A model generated the notes under the pieces. The model made no database searches, was not told the origin of the DNA, and saw nothing but the letters and a program-made list of their open reading frames with translations. 64,000 bases of DNA from Beta vulgaris subsp. vulgaris (Eukaryota > Streptophyta > Magnoliopsida > Caryophyllales > Amaranthaceae): positions 4,823,607-4,887,606 of the forward strand of contig NC_079202.1 of NCBI RefSeq assembly GCF_026745355.1, given 5' to 3'. The position numbers were made by a program, and so were the translations under genes. Position 1 is the first letter of the stretch; each line of letters begins with the position of its first letter. Of this stretch, positions 43,206 to 54,493 are shown piece after piece.

Positions 43206-44388
43206 TGTACATGGATTACATGAACTAAAACTCCCTAGAGAGAGCGACACGTGACACAGTTTTTTGTTTATGTACGTCTTTTAATATATTTGTATAGATT
43301 GTGCACTTAAAAATTAATTTTTCTATATTTATTTGCGAGTAACTATATTTTTTGTGTGATCTCTTACCCTTTCTTTTCTCTTTTTCTTCGAGTCTAATAT
43401 CATTCTTATATAAGGTAATAATCAAAGAACGAATTTACGGATAAAATACAAAATAGTAGTGTTGCAACTTGCATGCCTCCAAAAATGTAAAATTATTACA
43501 AAATCCTTATCTAAAACAAACATTTAGGCAAGTAATATTCAGCAAAATTTTTGCTCAAATGAATTACTCCTACCAAGTTGAAGCAAAGTAAAGTAAAACA
43601 GCAAAGAGTAAAGGCCTACAGGCTACAGGGTCCTTCCTTTGATTTCCTTTCCCTTTTATTTGCGGTCCTTTAATAGAAAAGCTCACAATCTTTTTCCCCA
43701 CAAAAAGGACAAATAGGACATAATAACTCAAATAAAGAAAGTGAAGATTACGAAGAAAAATGGAGCATGAAATGATTTTCCAATGGTGTGTATTGAAGGG
43801 CCAACACCCAAGACAAACCAAATCTCTCTCCTCCTCGGTCTCTCTCTTCATCAGTAGTATTCAGAGTTATTGTTTCCTTCCCTCCCAACAATGTACGTCC
43901 CTTTTTATGTTTCCCAAGGGGTCCAATTCTTTTATCCACCTCTAGATTTGTACTATGATATTTATTACATCTGGTTATCCCAAATATTCCACTACTTTTC
44001 ATATATTAGTACATTTTGAAATAGGAATATTATAAAGCTTTTTTCTCAATTAAAGAAATACATTTAGTAAAGTCGATCCATGCTTAGTTCTAAGTACTAA
44101 TTAAACAGAATATGTCATCTAAATATTTCCATAATAATCTCAATCATTTGTTTGTCGTCTAAAACCTCTACATTCTCCTGATAAGATTTATATGTCTTTG
44201 CTAATTACTAGTGTAATGATGATTGTTTCCACCCTGTCTTGACTAATCATAGTCTCTTGTTTTATTCTTTCACCCCACCTTTAGCTAATTTTTGCTCTTT
44301 TTTAATTGTCAATAGTCAAATTCAAGAATATAGTGGTTATTATTAATTAGCATTATTAGCAATACACACTATTACTCTCTCGGTTTAA
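43206..44388. other. No gene recognised
   Basis: Mostly AT-rich with short chance frames on both strands. The patch 43640-43950 is GC-richer and includes a CTCTCTCCTCCTCGGTCTCTC run. Its frames on the two strands overlap and neither shows a domain. Could include a host 5' leader, which cannot be tested here. Confidence 0.4.
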
Positions 44389-44390
44389 TA

Positions 44391-44749
44391 CTCTCTTCGT
44401 CCCATTTTATAATTTTCGAATTTCATTTTGGGTATCCTAACATGTTGTTTCCATTTTCCTTATTTTCATTTTTGAACATTGCTTTTTACACACTCTCTCT
44501 CCACCTTTTCACATGGATTTTTGACACCCTCAATTAATTTTCATTAAATCTCATTGGTTGGGTATAAAAAAAATATTTTTTTTACTTTCTCTCTTCTCTT
44601 TTCACAAGACTACCCATTTAATGTTCTAATTTTTTTTCATTTTTTTATTAAAATACAACAACACCCAATGCAAATATATAATAATATTATTGTTTCCTTA
44701 ATTCCCGTATCCAAAATGTAACGGAAACTATATAATAGGACAGAGGGAG
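44391..44749. mobile_element. Stowaway-like (Tc1/mariner) MITE, 359 bp
   Basis: Ends CTCTCTTCGTCCCATTTTAT and the complement of ATAATAGGACAGAGGGAG match the Stowaway consensus CTCCCTCCGTCCC. TA dinucleotides flank both sides (44389-44390 and 44750-44751). AT-rich interior, no coding capacity. Confidence 0.9.
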
Positions 44750-44751
44750 TA

Positions 44752-45352
44752 TTAAGTCACATTAACAAAACTCACCATACAGGTAAATTCAGTTTGAAGA
44801 ATTAGAATGAAAAGAGAAATGAGAGAAAGATTTTGTGTATTAAATGAATGATCATTCCTATTTATACAACTATTTATTAGGAGTACAACAACTTATTAAT
44901 CATCTAACTCACTTCCTTGAATCAACTATCAAGGGGAGTTGCTGACAGGGCCTAACTAACTTTGCTTCTAGTACCCTGCTGATGAAGAGTAGAGATAGAC
45001 ATGGGTCAAGTTTGGATCGGCTCCGGCCAAACTTTAGACTCAAATCCTAAAATTTTTAGTGGATCCAAACCTGGGTCCTAAAAGTCTGGGAAAATTGAAT
45101 TTAAGGTCTTTGGGTCTAGGGTCTGAGTTTAGGGTACAAGCTTTTTTTTTTTTTTTTTGCCAAAATTTTAAAGCTATTTATGTTTTTTTGACAAAAAAAA
45201 TAATCATCTAGAAAAAAAACCCATAATTAAGAGAAATATACCCTACAATAATAAACTTGAAATTCTAAAGTGGAAAGCAATAATCATCCTTAGAAAAAAG
45301 AATGGACATAATCCATATGGAAGAATTCTAAACCTACTAGTATAATTCAATA
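44752..45352. other. No gene recognised
   Basis: 45000-45130 has GGGTCAAGTTTGGATCGG and repeated GGGTCTAGGGTCTGAG words like the motif arrays of the hAT elements, but no ends or duplication were found. 45142-45159 is a T run. Otherwise featureless AT-rich DNA. Confidence 0.4.
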
Positions 45353-45786
45353 CTACCTCTGTTTTCTTTTAAATGTTACACTTTGACATTTTACATTATT
45401 CACATATTGTACTTTGACCAATATTTTTGATTTAGACATGAATAAAAATATAGTCACACATGTGAGATCTTGTCAGATTCGTCTTAGGGTCCGTTTGATT
45501 CAACTTATTTTATCTAATCTTATCTTATCTTATCAGAACTTATCTTATCTTATTTTTTTCTGAAATGAGTGAAGATAAGTTAACATAACATCTTATCTTA
45601 TCTTATGTTATATTATCTTATAAGATCTTAAAAATAAGTTGAACATAACAGGACCTTAATATGTATTTTAATAATATGTACATTCTATAATTTTTACAAA
45701 TACAAAATGAGAGATATATATCCTCAAAATTTTACATTGACATTCGTGAAATGTGTAAGTGTAACAATTAAAAGAAGACGGATGAG
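45353..45786. mobile_element. Stowaway-like MITE with a nested Tourist MITE
   Basis: Ends CTACCTCTGTTTTCTTTTAA and the complement of TTAAAAGAAGACGGATGAG pair as an imperfect inverted repeat extended by TGTTACACTT/AAGTGTAACA. TA flanks at 45351-45352 and 45787-45788. Without the nested insertion the element is about 262 bp. Confidence 0.85.
45487..45655. mobile_element. Tourist-like (PIF/Harbinger) MITE, copy 2, nested
   Basis: Flanked by TTA (45484-45486 and 45656-45658). Ends GGGTCCGTTTGATTCAACTT and the complement of AAGTTGAACATAACAGGACC. Interior is an array of TCTTATCTTATC words and their complement. Same family as 31523-31666. 169 bp. Confidence 0.85.
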
Positions 45787-45788
45787 TA

Positions 45789-46057
45789 AGTAAAATCGTA
45801 GAATGAACTTAACGTGACTTTGCAACTCAATAGAAGATGTAAACTTGATACGAAGTATTATTTTTTGTGGTTATGTAAACATTAATTAATTTGCAATAAT
45901 TTACTGAAAAACATAAAACGGCAGTAGAAGAAGTAGTTGAAAAGGAATCAAGCCTGCAGAGGTTGAAGATTGTTCGGATGGGTGAGATTCAAGGAGGAGG
46001 AGAAGGTTGTGGTTTTTGTTTAGGGTGAGGGAAGGGAAGGGAGAAGGTGGTAGATGT
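45789..46057. other. No gene recognised
   Basis: AT-rich, then a purine-rich patch (45960-46055) of GGAGGAGGAGAAGG type. Nothing recognised. Confidence 0.5.
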
Positions 46058-46525
46058 TTTTTTTTTTATAATTTGTAGTTGTATTTTATTAAAACTCACG
46101 AGAGAAAGAAAGTCAACCCAAAATCGGGTGTCCCCTCCCAAGAAGAGGGAACTTTAATAATACAAGCACACCCAGTAAAGGGGATCGACCTCACTCCATC
46201 AAAAAATACAACAACCCTGCCATCAGTTCATCCGCAATTAACAAGCAAAAGAGGCCACAACCGGCTAACAAAAATAATTCAAGAAAAAGTTGATCCCTAA
46301 ATTGTACAAGGATGGAGAGATAGTGACTATCAGCAGGCTAGATGAGGAAAGCTTAAAGCCGAGAAACAAAATTGTCGCAGCGAAGGAGGCCTCTCTTGGC
46401 AAGTGAATCAACCACATGGTTTACTTCTCGGCTCTTGTGAATTGTGCAGATATTCATCTTGGATTGACAATCGTCTCTGATGAAATTAAGGTGAAATTTC
46501 GAATTCCATGACCATTCCATAGCCT
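46058..46525 (-). mobile_element. LINE 3' fragment (RNase H tail end)
   Basis: Minus strand: WNSKFHLNFIRD, VVDSLAKRGLLRCD and a short 3'UTR ending in an A tail (T run from 46058 on the plus strand). These are the last 60 residues of the plant-L1 RNase H, as in LINE-1 to LINE-3. It is fused on its 5' side to gypsy gag. Confidence 0.8.
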
Positions 46526-47823
46526 CTGCACATACCTCTGTTGCGTGAATGAAAGCTTCAGCCTCCCGGAGGGCTTCAGCTAGAGTGATGATCTTTTTCT
46601 TTACTAGATCGAACTTGAAACTTCCTCGCCTTAAACCCCTGATAAAGGCGTCGAAGGCCACTCCTGCATTCAGATCTTGAATCTGCAATGCCTCTAGATT
46701 AAATCTCTTGACAAAACTTCTTAAAGCCTCCTTGGATAACCTTCCCCAAATGCATGCTAGTTTTCTGCTCCTGCTGATTTGCTACAAAATGGCTAGTGAA
46801 CAGAATACTAAGCTCCGTGAAATTATTCACTGAGTTAGGAGGAAGATTATTGAACCACTTTTGCGCTACCCCGTTCAAAGTAGCTGGAAAATTCTTACAC
46901 CAAGTAGCATCATCGACTGCCTAAACATACATTTGATGTTTGTATGCCGATAGGTGATCATGCGGATCGGTAGTTCCATCAAAGGGTTCTATCGCGGGTA
47001 GCTTAACCTTTGGGAACGGAGGAGACTCCATGATTCTGGCCGAGAATGGAGTCGGCCAGTTAATCTTGAGTGCCCCCGAAGGTCTTTCGATGGGTATATG
47101 CTCTCAACGATATTCCCTTAGAACAGGATTGGAAGAGGTGTTAGCTAGGTGTGGACGCCTATACACCATAGGTTGTAATACAGTTTTTTCTTGCCTTGGC
47201 GGGATAGCCGAGGGTCCTTGACTTCTTCCTGCAGTTCTGGAGGGCAGCCTTAATGGAGGATATCTTATGTAGGGTGTGGACCCTAATTCTGAGCGCTAGA
47301 GAGTTGCTTCCTTCTTTGCCTCTAGATATTCGTAGCGATCGTCTCCATTTTATGACCACTGGGAGGTAAGTTGTCCCTTGGATGGACCACCAACTTCCAA
47401 TCCATTTTCCTCCGATGCTCACTAAACGCCAGCTGTTTTCCTTTTTATACCCGTCTGGACACTTCCTGCCGAGGAGACCTATTTTCCCCTGGTCGGCCCT
47501 CTTGGGACTGTCCCTTAGCCGGAGTTATAGCAGTTAGGTCTGGATTTACCTAGAAAAACAGCGTGTTACTCTTAATTTGCTCCTCAACGACAACAGCCAT
47601 CCTAGTCTGAAAATCTTTCAAGACGTTTTCTAGATGGGTAGCTGTCACCGGACGCTCAAGATTTTCCTGAATGACAGGCTCCCTGCTTTGTCCAAAGAGG
47701 TTGACAACAGTAAGGGGCCTATCTCTTCCTCTTGGTGGCCTCTCATCGTCCACCGTATCTTTCACTTGTATCTTAAAACTCTTGTTTCTAGCTACATTGG
47801 ATGAGTGACAATCAGTCATTGTT
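46526..47823 (-). pseudogene. Ty3/gypsy gag (Tat lineage-like), 5' part, truncated
   Basis: Starts near 47820 (ATGACTGATTGTCACTC on the minus strand) right after the PBS. The N-terminal region is charged (RPPRGRDRPLTVVNLFGQ). Capsid wording follows: TDPHDHLSAYKHQMYV (with a stop), ATWCKNFPATLNGVAQKWF, FTELSILFTSHFVANQQEQK, SMHLGKV, then LQIQDLNAGVAFDAFIRGLR and RGSFKFDLVKKKI. Frames change several times. It is cut at about 46526, where an L1 RNase H tail continues on the same strand. No pol remains. Confidence 0.78.
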
Positions 47824-47827
47824 GCGT

Positions 47828-47846
47828 CTCCCCGCAAACGGCGCCA
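47828..47846 (-). other. Primer binding site of the Tat-type element
   Basis: Minus strand TGGCGCCGTTTGCGGGGAG, the TGGCGCCGTTGCCGGGG-type site used by Athila/Tat lineage elements, 2 bp from the LTR end. Confidence 0.8.
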
Positions 47847-47848
47847 AA

Positions 47849-48474
47849 TGTTATGTAGTGGTAAACTCATAAAATTGTACTACTATCCCCAACAGTAGGT
47901 TCTTTAATAGGAGACTTGTGCAATAACACCTGGACCCAAACCTGAACCTGAGCTCCGCTTCCAGACCTGGAAAAAGGGACCTACCCTAGAGGTCTGGATG
48001 GTATTTTCCCCTCCGAAACTTAAGTCACGTATCAGGAGTAGAAAAGGAAACTTTTAGAGAGAGAAAGTAGAGAGAGAGAATTTATGGCCGAATAACAGTA
48101 CAATGCTCTGAAAAACATACTTTTCTACTGATTTCAAGGACTATTTATAGTGTCTGAAGTAATTGTTGTACCCTAAGGTCACCCTAATTTGGGAGTACCT
48201 GATTGGCTAAGCAATAGTTTTATGACACGTGGCAAGCATCGATTGGAGGGTAGACATCATCCACTTTACACTAATGCCTTTTACAGATGTTGGGCCTAAG
48301 TACAAATTGTGCCAAAAAGGTGGGCTTGTACAACTCCTTTATTTAGAAGAGTGTACTTTAGGCCATATACCTTTTTGGACCATGTACTTTTTGCAGCAGT
48401 GAAGGGACACGTGTAGGAGCAGGATGGAACCACGTGTCCTTTTTTTTATAGCCGTTAATGTTTAGGCTACAACA
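47849..48474 (-). repeat. 5' LTR of the Tat-type element (about 626 bp)
   Basis: Minus strand begins TGTTGTAGCCTAAAC at 48474 and ends CATAACA at 47849 beside the PBS. A CTATAAATAG TATA box lies at 48141-48150, followed by a CTCTCTCTACTTTCTCTC leader. The start could be shifted since the partner LTR is missing. Confidence 0.65.
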
Positions 48475-48868
48475 ATAAATACCATCTTCTCTTGTAAAAA
48501 AATGTCAAAATATTTTGTCCAATTAATTTTTTGATTGAAATTTTTTTTATCCATATACCATTTTTAACTTGTTTAGAATGGCAAGTTGAAAAGAAAAAGT
48601 TTCTTAAATTATTATTTTTTTATAATTTTATTCAATTCATTACATCATTAAAGGTAATTTAGTATTTTCATAGGCGGATACTACCTTTCGTGTTTGGATC
48701 ATCTAAAGTTCTAAAAAACTCTACAAAGCACAGTTTAAGCAATATCAAGTATCAACCATTGAAGAATGGCTCATATATTGCCTTTCCAAAAACCCTCTAT
48801 TTTTTCTCATCAAAACCACCCCTTATTTTCTCCTTCCCACTAATATGAGCCCTTGATTTTATTTTTTT
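48475..48868. other. No gene recognised
   Basis: AT-rich spacer, with T runs near 48540 and 48615. No features recognised. Confidence 0.5.
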
Positions 48869-49009
48869 TTGATAATTTGATAATTTTTATATCAATACTT
48901 TCGCCAACATACAACAAGTTTATGGTCTACTAGCAGACAAATGGAAATGTTGGAGTAGCCCAAACACGCATAATACAAGAATCTTCTACTTTATAATTAT
49001 TGAGCAATA

Positions 49010-49710
49010 TTACAGCCATGCTAAGAGTTCATCATCTCTCACTAAACCTTGTTTGGCTAAAGAATATGCCACAAAATTGAAACGTCTTCCTTTGTGAATT
49101 ATTTTCAGATTAAGCCCACTTGATCTTGCGTGCCTAATAAAGTTTAATTGGAAGCTCATGTTCCATGGTCCTCCAGAATCTAAGTTACACCACTGCATTG
49201 CGTTTGATGAGTCTGACTCCACTATGATTGGCATTCCTTTTAAGTTCTTACATGTCATTGAAATATGAATGGCTCAATATATTGCAAGAACTTCAGCACA
49301 GTTTATCTCAATAACGACCATTGGCCGAGAAAACAGACATTTGAAAAAGCCTCCATCATTATGAAGGACTCCACCAATTGCAGATATGGCTCGCTCTCCG
49401 TTGAATGAAGCGTCGACATTCCATTTGAAGGTGCCTTTTGGAGGAGGGGGGATCCAGTGTTGAGGTGAAATGGCAAAGCTAGAGTTATACGTCGAGAGTC
49501 GGGGGCCAAACCACCTCTGACAAGCTGGATTTTTTTTATATCTTCATAAGAGTAGGGGAATTTTTCATTCCACCCTTTTAGCCACCAGCTCAGCCTTAGC
49601 ATGACAAGATCTTGTAAATGAGCAATCGGAATTGGTGAATTATTGAAGACCCTATTATTCCACTCTTTCCATAGGGTCCATATAATAATGAAAAAATTGT
49701 AAACCAAACC
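49010..49710 (-). pseudogene. LINE-3 RNase H and preceding spacer
   Basis: IIWTLWKEWNNRVFNNSP and MLRLSWWLKGWNEKFPYS lead into the first Asp box (WNVDASFNGERA, about 49405), then the EINCAEVLAI Glu box, PIIVESDSSNAMQWCNLD, and FVAYSLAKQGLVRDD, in which the last catalytic Asp is replaced by Tyr. Translation crosses three frames. Confidence 0.8.
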
Positions 49711-50054
49711 TTTTTGAAGAAAGGTCCTTTGTCCCTAAAGTTCCATTGATTGAATGCATCCATAAGATTTCAAAGAAAGACCCAGCTTAGCCCCTATAAA
49801 CGCATCCACCAAGACAAAAGTTGTCATGAATAACGACAGTGAAGAAGGTGATTGTAATCTTCGATGGAGTTTTCACATAGGATGCATTTGTTCTCGTTGG
49901 GTAGAATTATACTTTTGTGCGCGAGCCTCGCCTTAGTGTTTATCTTTCCAAGAAGTGCAAGCCAACTAAAAAATTCTATGCAGGGAAGTACAACGCTCCG
50001 CAAAACCCCCTTGATGATTGCATGGCAAGGATGTTTGGAGGGTTTTGCAACTTC

Positions 50055-50690
50055 TTAGCAAACTGACTTGATTGAGAACACTCCCGATTTGTGTGGAGTC
50101 CACACAAGAGAGTCTTTATCATCTAGGGAGAGGTGTGCCGATTTGAGCAAGGAAAGAAGCTTAATTTTTTCTTCACCGTCTTGGGGTCGGAGTGGCCTGG
50201 GCCACGAAAAGCACCACAGCCAGTTGTTTCCGTCCCATACTCCCATAGATGAAAAGAATGCATGGTTATCTATTGTCAATCTGAAAAAGCGAGGTAAGGA
50301 GTTATTAAGAGGCTGCTCCCCCAATCATAATTCATGCCAGAATTATGTATTCAAACGACTTCCAATTCTCTTTCTTATTTTTGTTTTGAGAAGGGGACTT
50401 GCATCTAGATGGACAAGAACAGCTTTGCAAATTTTACTCCATGGGCCACCTTTTGAAGGTGGAACTAAATCATGAATGGTGAGGTGTGGTGAGTAACGGT
50501 ACTTGTTCATCATCACATGCTGCCACAGTGCGTTTGGTTCGCTAAAGAAGCGCCAAACCCATTTGAATAAAAGTGCAAAATTTCTGTGGAGGAGGCTTCC
50601 AATACTCAAACCACTAAAGCTCTTAGGGAGTTCAAGAAGATGCCACGGCGGCATTGCAAAAGATTTTTTTACTAGAATATCCAATCCAAA
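50055..50690 (-). pseudogene. LINE-3 zf-RVT side and connection region
   Basis: LVWTPHKSGVFSIKS (about 50070-50110) marks the start of the zf-RVT module; GLSIGSLLHRNFALLFKWVW and LWQHVMMNKYRYSP (about 50500-50620) are the connection segment found at the equivalent place of LINE-2 (41040-41160). The cysteines continue in short frames down to about 49860. Confidence 0.75.
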
Positions 50691-52125
50691 GAAATTGTTG
50701 TTGCAGATTATTAATCTTTGAGGCGATGCTTTTTGGGATTGGGAAAAGTGACATTAAGTACACGGGCAGACTTGAGATCGCGGACTTAATAAGAGCAATT
50801 CTTCCCCAAAGGGTAGGAGTTTCCTCTACAAGTTGCAAGCTTCTTGCCAATGCAAGTAATGATAGGGTCCTAAGTGTTACAAAGAGATGAATTTCCCCCT
50901 ATTAGAAGCCCCAAGTATGTAAACGGGAGATTTCTAATTTTGCATTGCATTTTCTCCGCCGCTTGATTGAGTCAAGATTCATTTGTATGGATACCTATCA
51001 TTGATGTTTTTTAGAAGTTCACTTGTAATCCTGAACACAGATGAAAAAGAATTAGTGTTTTCTTGATATTCAAAAGATAATCCATATTTGGAGGACAAAA
51101 GAGTATAGTGTCGTCGGCATATTGAAGGTGTGTTAGTTTCAAGCCTCCATTGCCGACTTCAACACCTTTCCAAAGTTGTAGTTTCGAGGCTCTCTGAATA
51201 AGGAGACTAAGCGTCTCTATCACAAGATCGAAGAGAAAGGGGGATAGAGGATCCCCTTGACGTAAGTCACGATGAAGTTTAAAGGAGGTCATGGGGGACC
51301 CATTAATGAGAATGGAGACACCTACGCTCGTGGTGCAAGAGCGGATCCACTTTCGCCATGTGAGGGGAAAGCCCATTTGTTCTAGAGTCCAGTCAAGAAA
51401 TTCCCATGATCTGAAGTCAAACGCCTTGTGGAAATCTAGCTTGAGGATTATTGAACTGATTTTTCGCCTTTTGCACATTTCTATTAGTTCCCCAACAACT
51501 AAGGCCCCATCCAAAATATGTCATCCTTCCACAAAAGATGATTGGAAAGGCCCAATTAACGAGTTCATGCCTTTCTGGAGTCTTCGAGCTAATAACTTTG
51601 CAATGATCTTGTAGGAGCATCCGACCATGCTAATTGGTCTAAAATCATTGAAGTTTGTCGGTTTGTCGAGTTTGGGGATCAAAGCAATGAATGCCACATT
51701 CGAACCTTTAGGGAGAAAGTGTGATGACCAAAATCTACCAACCAAACCATAGATTTCTTCTTTGATCACTTCCCACGCATCCTTTATGAATTCAAAATTG
51801 AAATCGTCCGGGCATGGCGCCTTTTGAGAGTCACAAGCCGCCTCCGCTTCATCAATCTCAATTCTCGAAAATGGGTTAGTAAGCATGTCTCCTTGTTGGG
51901 CAGATTACTTTTTGAAGTCAAGGTTGTTGACTGTAGGTCTTGAGTGAAAGTCCTTTTTAAAAATGCTTTTGAAATAAGACACTGCTTCTTTCTCAATATC
52001 TGCAGGAGTACAAATGTTAGTATCATTAATAAACAGTGATGAGATAGAAATTTTTATCTTTTTGATGGAGGCAATGGCATGAAAGTATATTGTGTTTCTG
52101 TCCCCCTCTTTAATCCATTTCACCC
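50690..52125 (-). pseudogene. LINE-3 reverse transcriptase
   Basis: NTIYFHAIASIKK (about 52080), DSQKAPCPDDFNFEFIKDAW (about 51800-51850), NDFRPISMVGCSYKIIAKLL, then LKLDFHKAFDFRSWEFLDW, RDLRQGDPLSPFLFDLVIE and the catalytic LTHLQYADDTILFCPP (about 51090-51135). A long frame of 167 codons (51011-51514) is intact through the active site. Thumb wording TPTLWGRIALIKSAISSLPV lies at 50755-50815. Confidence 0.88.
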
Positions 52126-52419
52126 GAGAATTCTGGGCCCAATATGATTCTTCTCTTTTGAGCCAAGTCCACAGCTCTAGTTGGGCTTCCTTTTTCTTTC
52201 ATTTATTTCTACTGTGTCTAGGTCTCTGTCATTTGATAATTGATCAAAGCTATGAATTTTTTCTTCCAACAAGACAATAGTCTGATCAATATGGCTGAAA
52301 AAACATTCAGGTTCCATTTTTTATTTCAGTCTTCACATTTTGGAGTTTCTCCAGGAAGAGCAATCAGAATTTTGTTCTCAGGCATCTTTAGTAATTTTCA
52401 AACAACACGGGTGCATGAG

Positions 52420-53064
52420 TCAACAATTTTGGAACCTGAAAGGCTTAGGTACCCATATTTTGGCATTAGATTTAACCACCAGGGGACAGTGGTCGGATAT
52501 GCTTCTTCTCAGGATATACACTTGAAGAAAAGGGAATTTTGAAATCCATTTAGGGTTGATCAAAAGATGATCCAATTTGCTTTTTGATGAACCACAGAAC
52601 CAGGTAAAACACCCATTTCTAGATGGTATTTCACTCATTTGGGTATTTTGGATGAACATCTTGAAATCTTCAATCCCTTTTTGAGAGACAATATTAATGC
52701 CTCTTTCATTAGGGTGAAGCACCTCATTAAAATCCCCGAGAATGAGGCATGACAGATTGACAGGAGACCAAAATTCAGAGATTTGATCCCAGACTCGAGC
52801 TCTTTCCTCTAAATTGCAGGGGTTATATATGTTGATGAGGCATGCCTTAAAATTTTTTTGTTGGATAATGCCAAAAATTGCCAACCAGTTTCTCTCACAT
52901 CTTATTGATTCCATTTTTAAGAAATCAGATTGCCATATAGTGACGATCCCCCGGAATTATCGCTAGAGGGTGAGGATGAGAATTCGAGTCCATCATCCTT
53001 CCAAATTGAGTTTAGGTTTTTTTTTATTAAAGGACTCCATTTTTTGTTCTTGTATGAAAACAAG
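52420..53064 (-). pseudogene. LINE-3 endonuclease, C-terminal part
   Basis: An uninterrupted frame of 164 codons shows CLINIYNPCNLEERARVWDQ, CLILGDFNEVLHPNER (catalytic G-D-F-N), FTWFCGSSKSKLDHLLI (S-K-L-D) and SISDHCPLVV (S-D-H), the full set of late L1-endonuclease motifs. Upstream, FIQEQKMESF (about 53035-53062) is the remnant of the Q-E-T-K catalytic box, directly abutting the copia insertion. Confidence 0.88.
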
Positions 53065-53069
53065 GTTTG

Positions 53070-54428
53070 TGTTGAACCCTAGTTTTGATAATGACAAAGA
53101 AACAAAGGAACAAACTAAGTAGTGAACTAATGAATTATTTAAGTGTATGGTGTCTAAGGTATCAATGCAAGGAACTGGGAGAATACGAAGTCAATGAAGA
53201 AGTCAAGAGAGGATTTCAAAGGCTAAGTAAAGAAGTTTCTATGTTGATACTGGAGCAAGCATTGGATCAAGAATAATAGAAGCTAGGCGTTTTATTTTCT
53301 AGTTCCAATGTAAAGGAACAAAGAAAGAATGGTAAGGAACTGTGGCAGAATATTTGAGAATGAAGCGTTTGTTCCTTGTAAGGAACAAACTAAGTGGCAC
53401 TTAGAAATATGTTAAAGGAACTGAACTAATATAAGGAACTAGACTTAGGCGTGTACTAGTAACGGTTAAAGATAATGGAGTAAGTCATGCCTAGATTATA
53501 GGAAATTAGTTATTTCTAATTTCAAATGATAAAATCATTTTAAAAAGAAAATCTGTTTTGGAAAAGATTTATTTTTCGGAAAATAAGAAAATAAATATCC
53601 GGTTGTTAGAAAGATTTTATTTCAAAGATATTATTTTCTTAAAGATTAGAAATTCAGATTTAAAGATAAAAAGAGTTTATAAAAACTGATTTTCGGATAA
53701 TGTCAAGGAACTCCTATTATTAGGAGTAATGGCTGCATTTTATCCACGTTCATTATATTCATGGATCAGATGGGACATGATGTAAAACGTGTTCCTTAGG
53801 GGAAGGAACATCATGGGTAAATGGATTAAAACGTGTACTCTAACATTAATCCCACGTTCTTCATGATTAACACTATAAATATAGAAGTCTAGATAAGTTC
53901 CAAATTGTGTCTGACTAAGTAATTAAGTGAGTTTAACTTATTAAGTGTCAGTGCCTTCATTCTCTCATAATAGCCATTTGTTCTTTGCCTTCTTACTCTA
54001 ATTCCACTAAGCTTATTTCGATCAATTGTATTTTGGTTTTTGGGTAAGGGAACTTTGAGTGAAGTTCTGTAAGAGAAAGGCTTTGAGTGAAGCTTGTATG
54101 TGTGAGAAAACTTCGAGTGAAGTTGAGAGGAACTGCTGTTAAGGGAACAGTGGTTCAGGAACTTGAGTTTAGGAACTCAAGGTGTGGCTCGAGTTAGAAT
54201 TAGGTTGTAACAGAGTTGTTTGGCCTAATTAGTGAAAGTGTTGAGTTTAAAATCCCTAGTGGTCGAGGTTGTTTCTTCTTGTTGGGCCCAAGAAGTTTTT
54301 CCTCGTAAAAATCCCTTGTGTTCCTTTAGCTTGTTTATTCGTTTAAGTTTTAATTTCCGCAAAAAGTTACGTTTATTTCTACACCTACAATTCACCCCCC
54401 CTCTTGTAGTGTTCCTAGGGAAATAACA
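53070..54428 (+). repeat. 5' LTR of the Sirevirus-like element (1359 bp)
   Basis: Begins TGTTGAACCCTAG, ends GGGAAATAACA. By eye it holds 20 GGAAC/GTTCC words, and the palindrome GTTCCTTGTAAGGAAC (53371-53386, extended to 53368-53389) among them. ACTATAAATATAGAAG near 53872 is a good TATA candidate. Differences to the 3' LTR are few and mostly 1-nt indels. Confidence 0.92.
53872..53884 (+). promoter_or_regulatory. Putative TATA box of the 5' LTR
   Basis: CACTATAAATATAG about 800 bp into the LTR, repeated at about 63292 in the 3' LTR. It lies upstream of a pyrimidine-rich leader, as expected for U3/R. Confidence 0.55.
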
Positions 54429-54430
54429 AT

Positions 54431-54442
54431 TGGTATCAGAGC
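54431..54442 (+). other. Primer binding site (initiator Met tRNA type)
   Basis: TGGTATCAGAGC, perfect match to the standard site, 2 bp after the 5' LTR end. Confidence 0.9.
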
Positions 54443-54493
54443 TAGAACTCACGTAAGATAGGAAACCCTATTGAGGAAAAGATCCAAGGAACA

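Larger units (their letters stand above)
48869..53064 (-). mobile_element. LINE-3: plant L1, 3' portion (split by the Sirevirus)
   Basis: Minus-strand L1 with A tail at its low-coordinate end (T run about 48869-48878, preceded in LINE sense by TTATCAAATTATC). It holds RNase H, zf-RVT, RT and most of the endonuclease. At 53064 it is interrupted by the copia element 53070-63849, after which the endonuclease start continues at 63855-64000. The 5' end is outside the window. Frame breaks throughout. Confidence 0.88.

Noticed and set aside
53085..53276. 63-codon frame repeated in both copia LTRs (53085 and 62499)
   Set aside because: It begins at the LTR start and is identical because the LTRs are; no domain, and its Gly/Lys wording follows the GGAAC motif.
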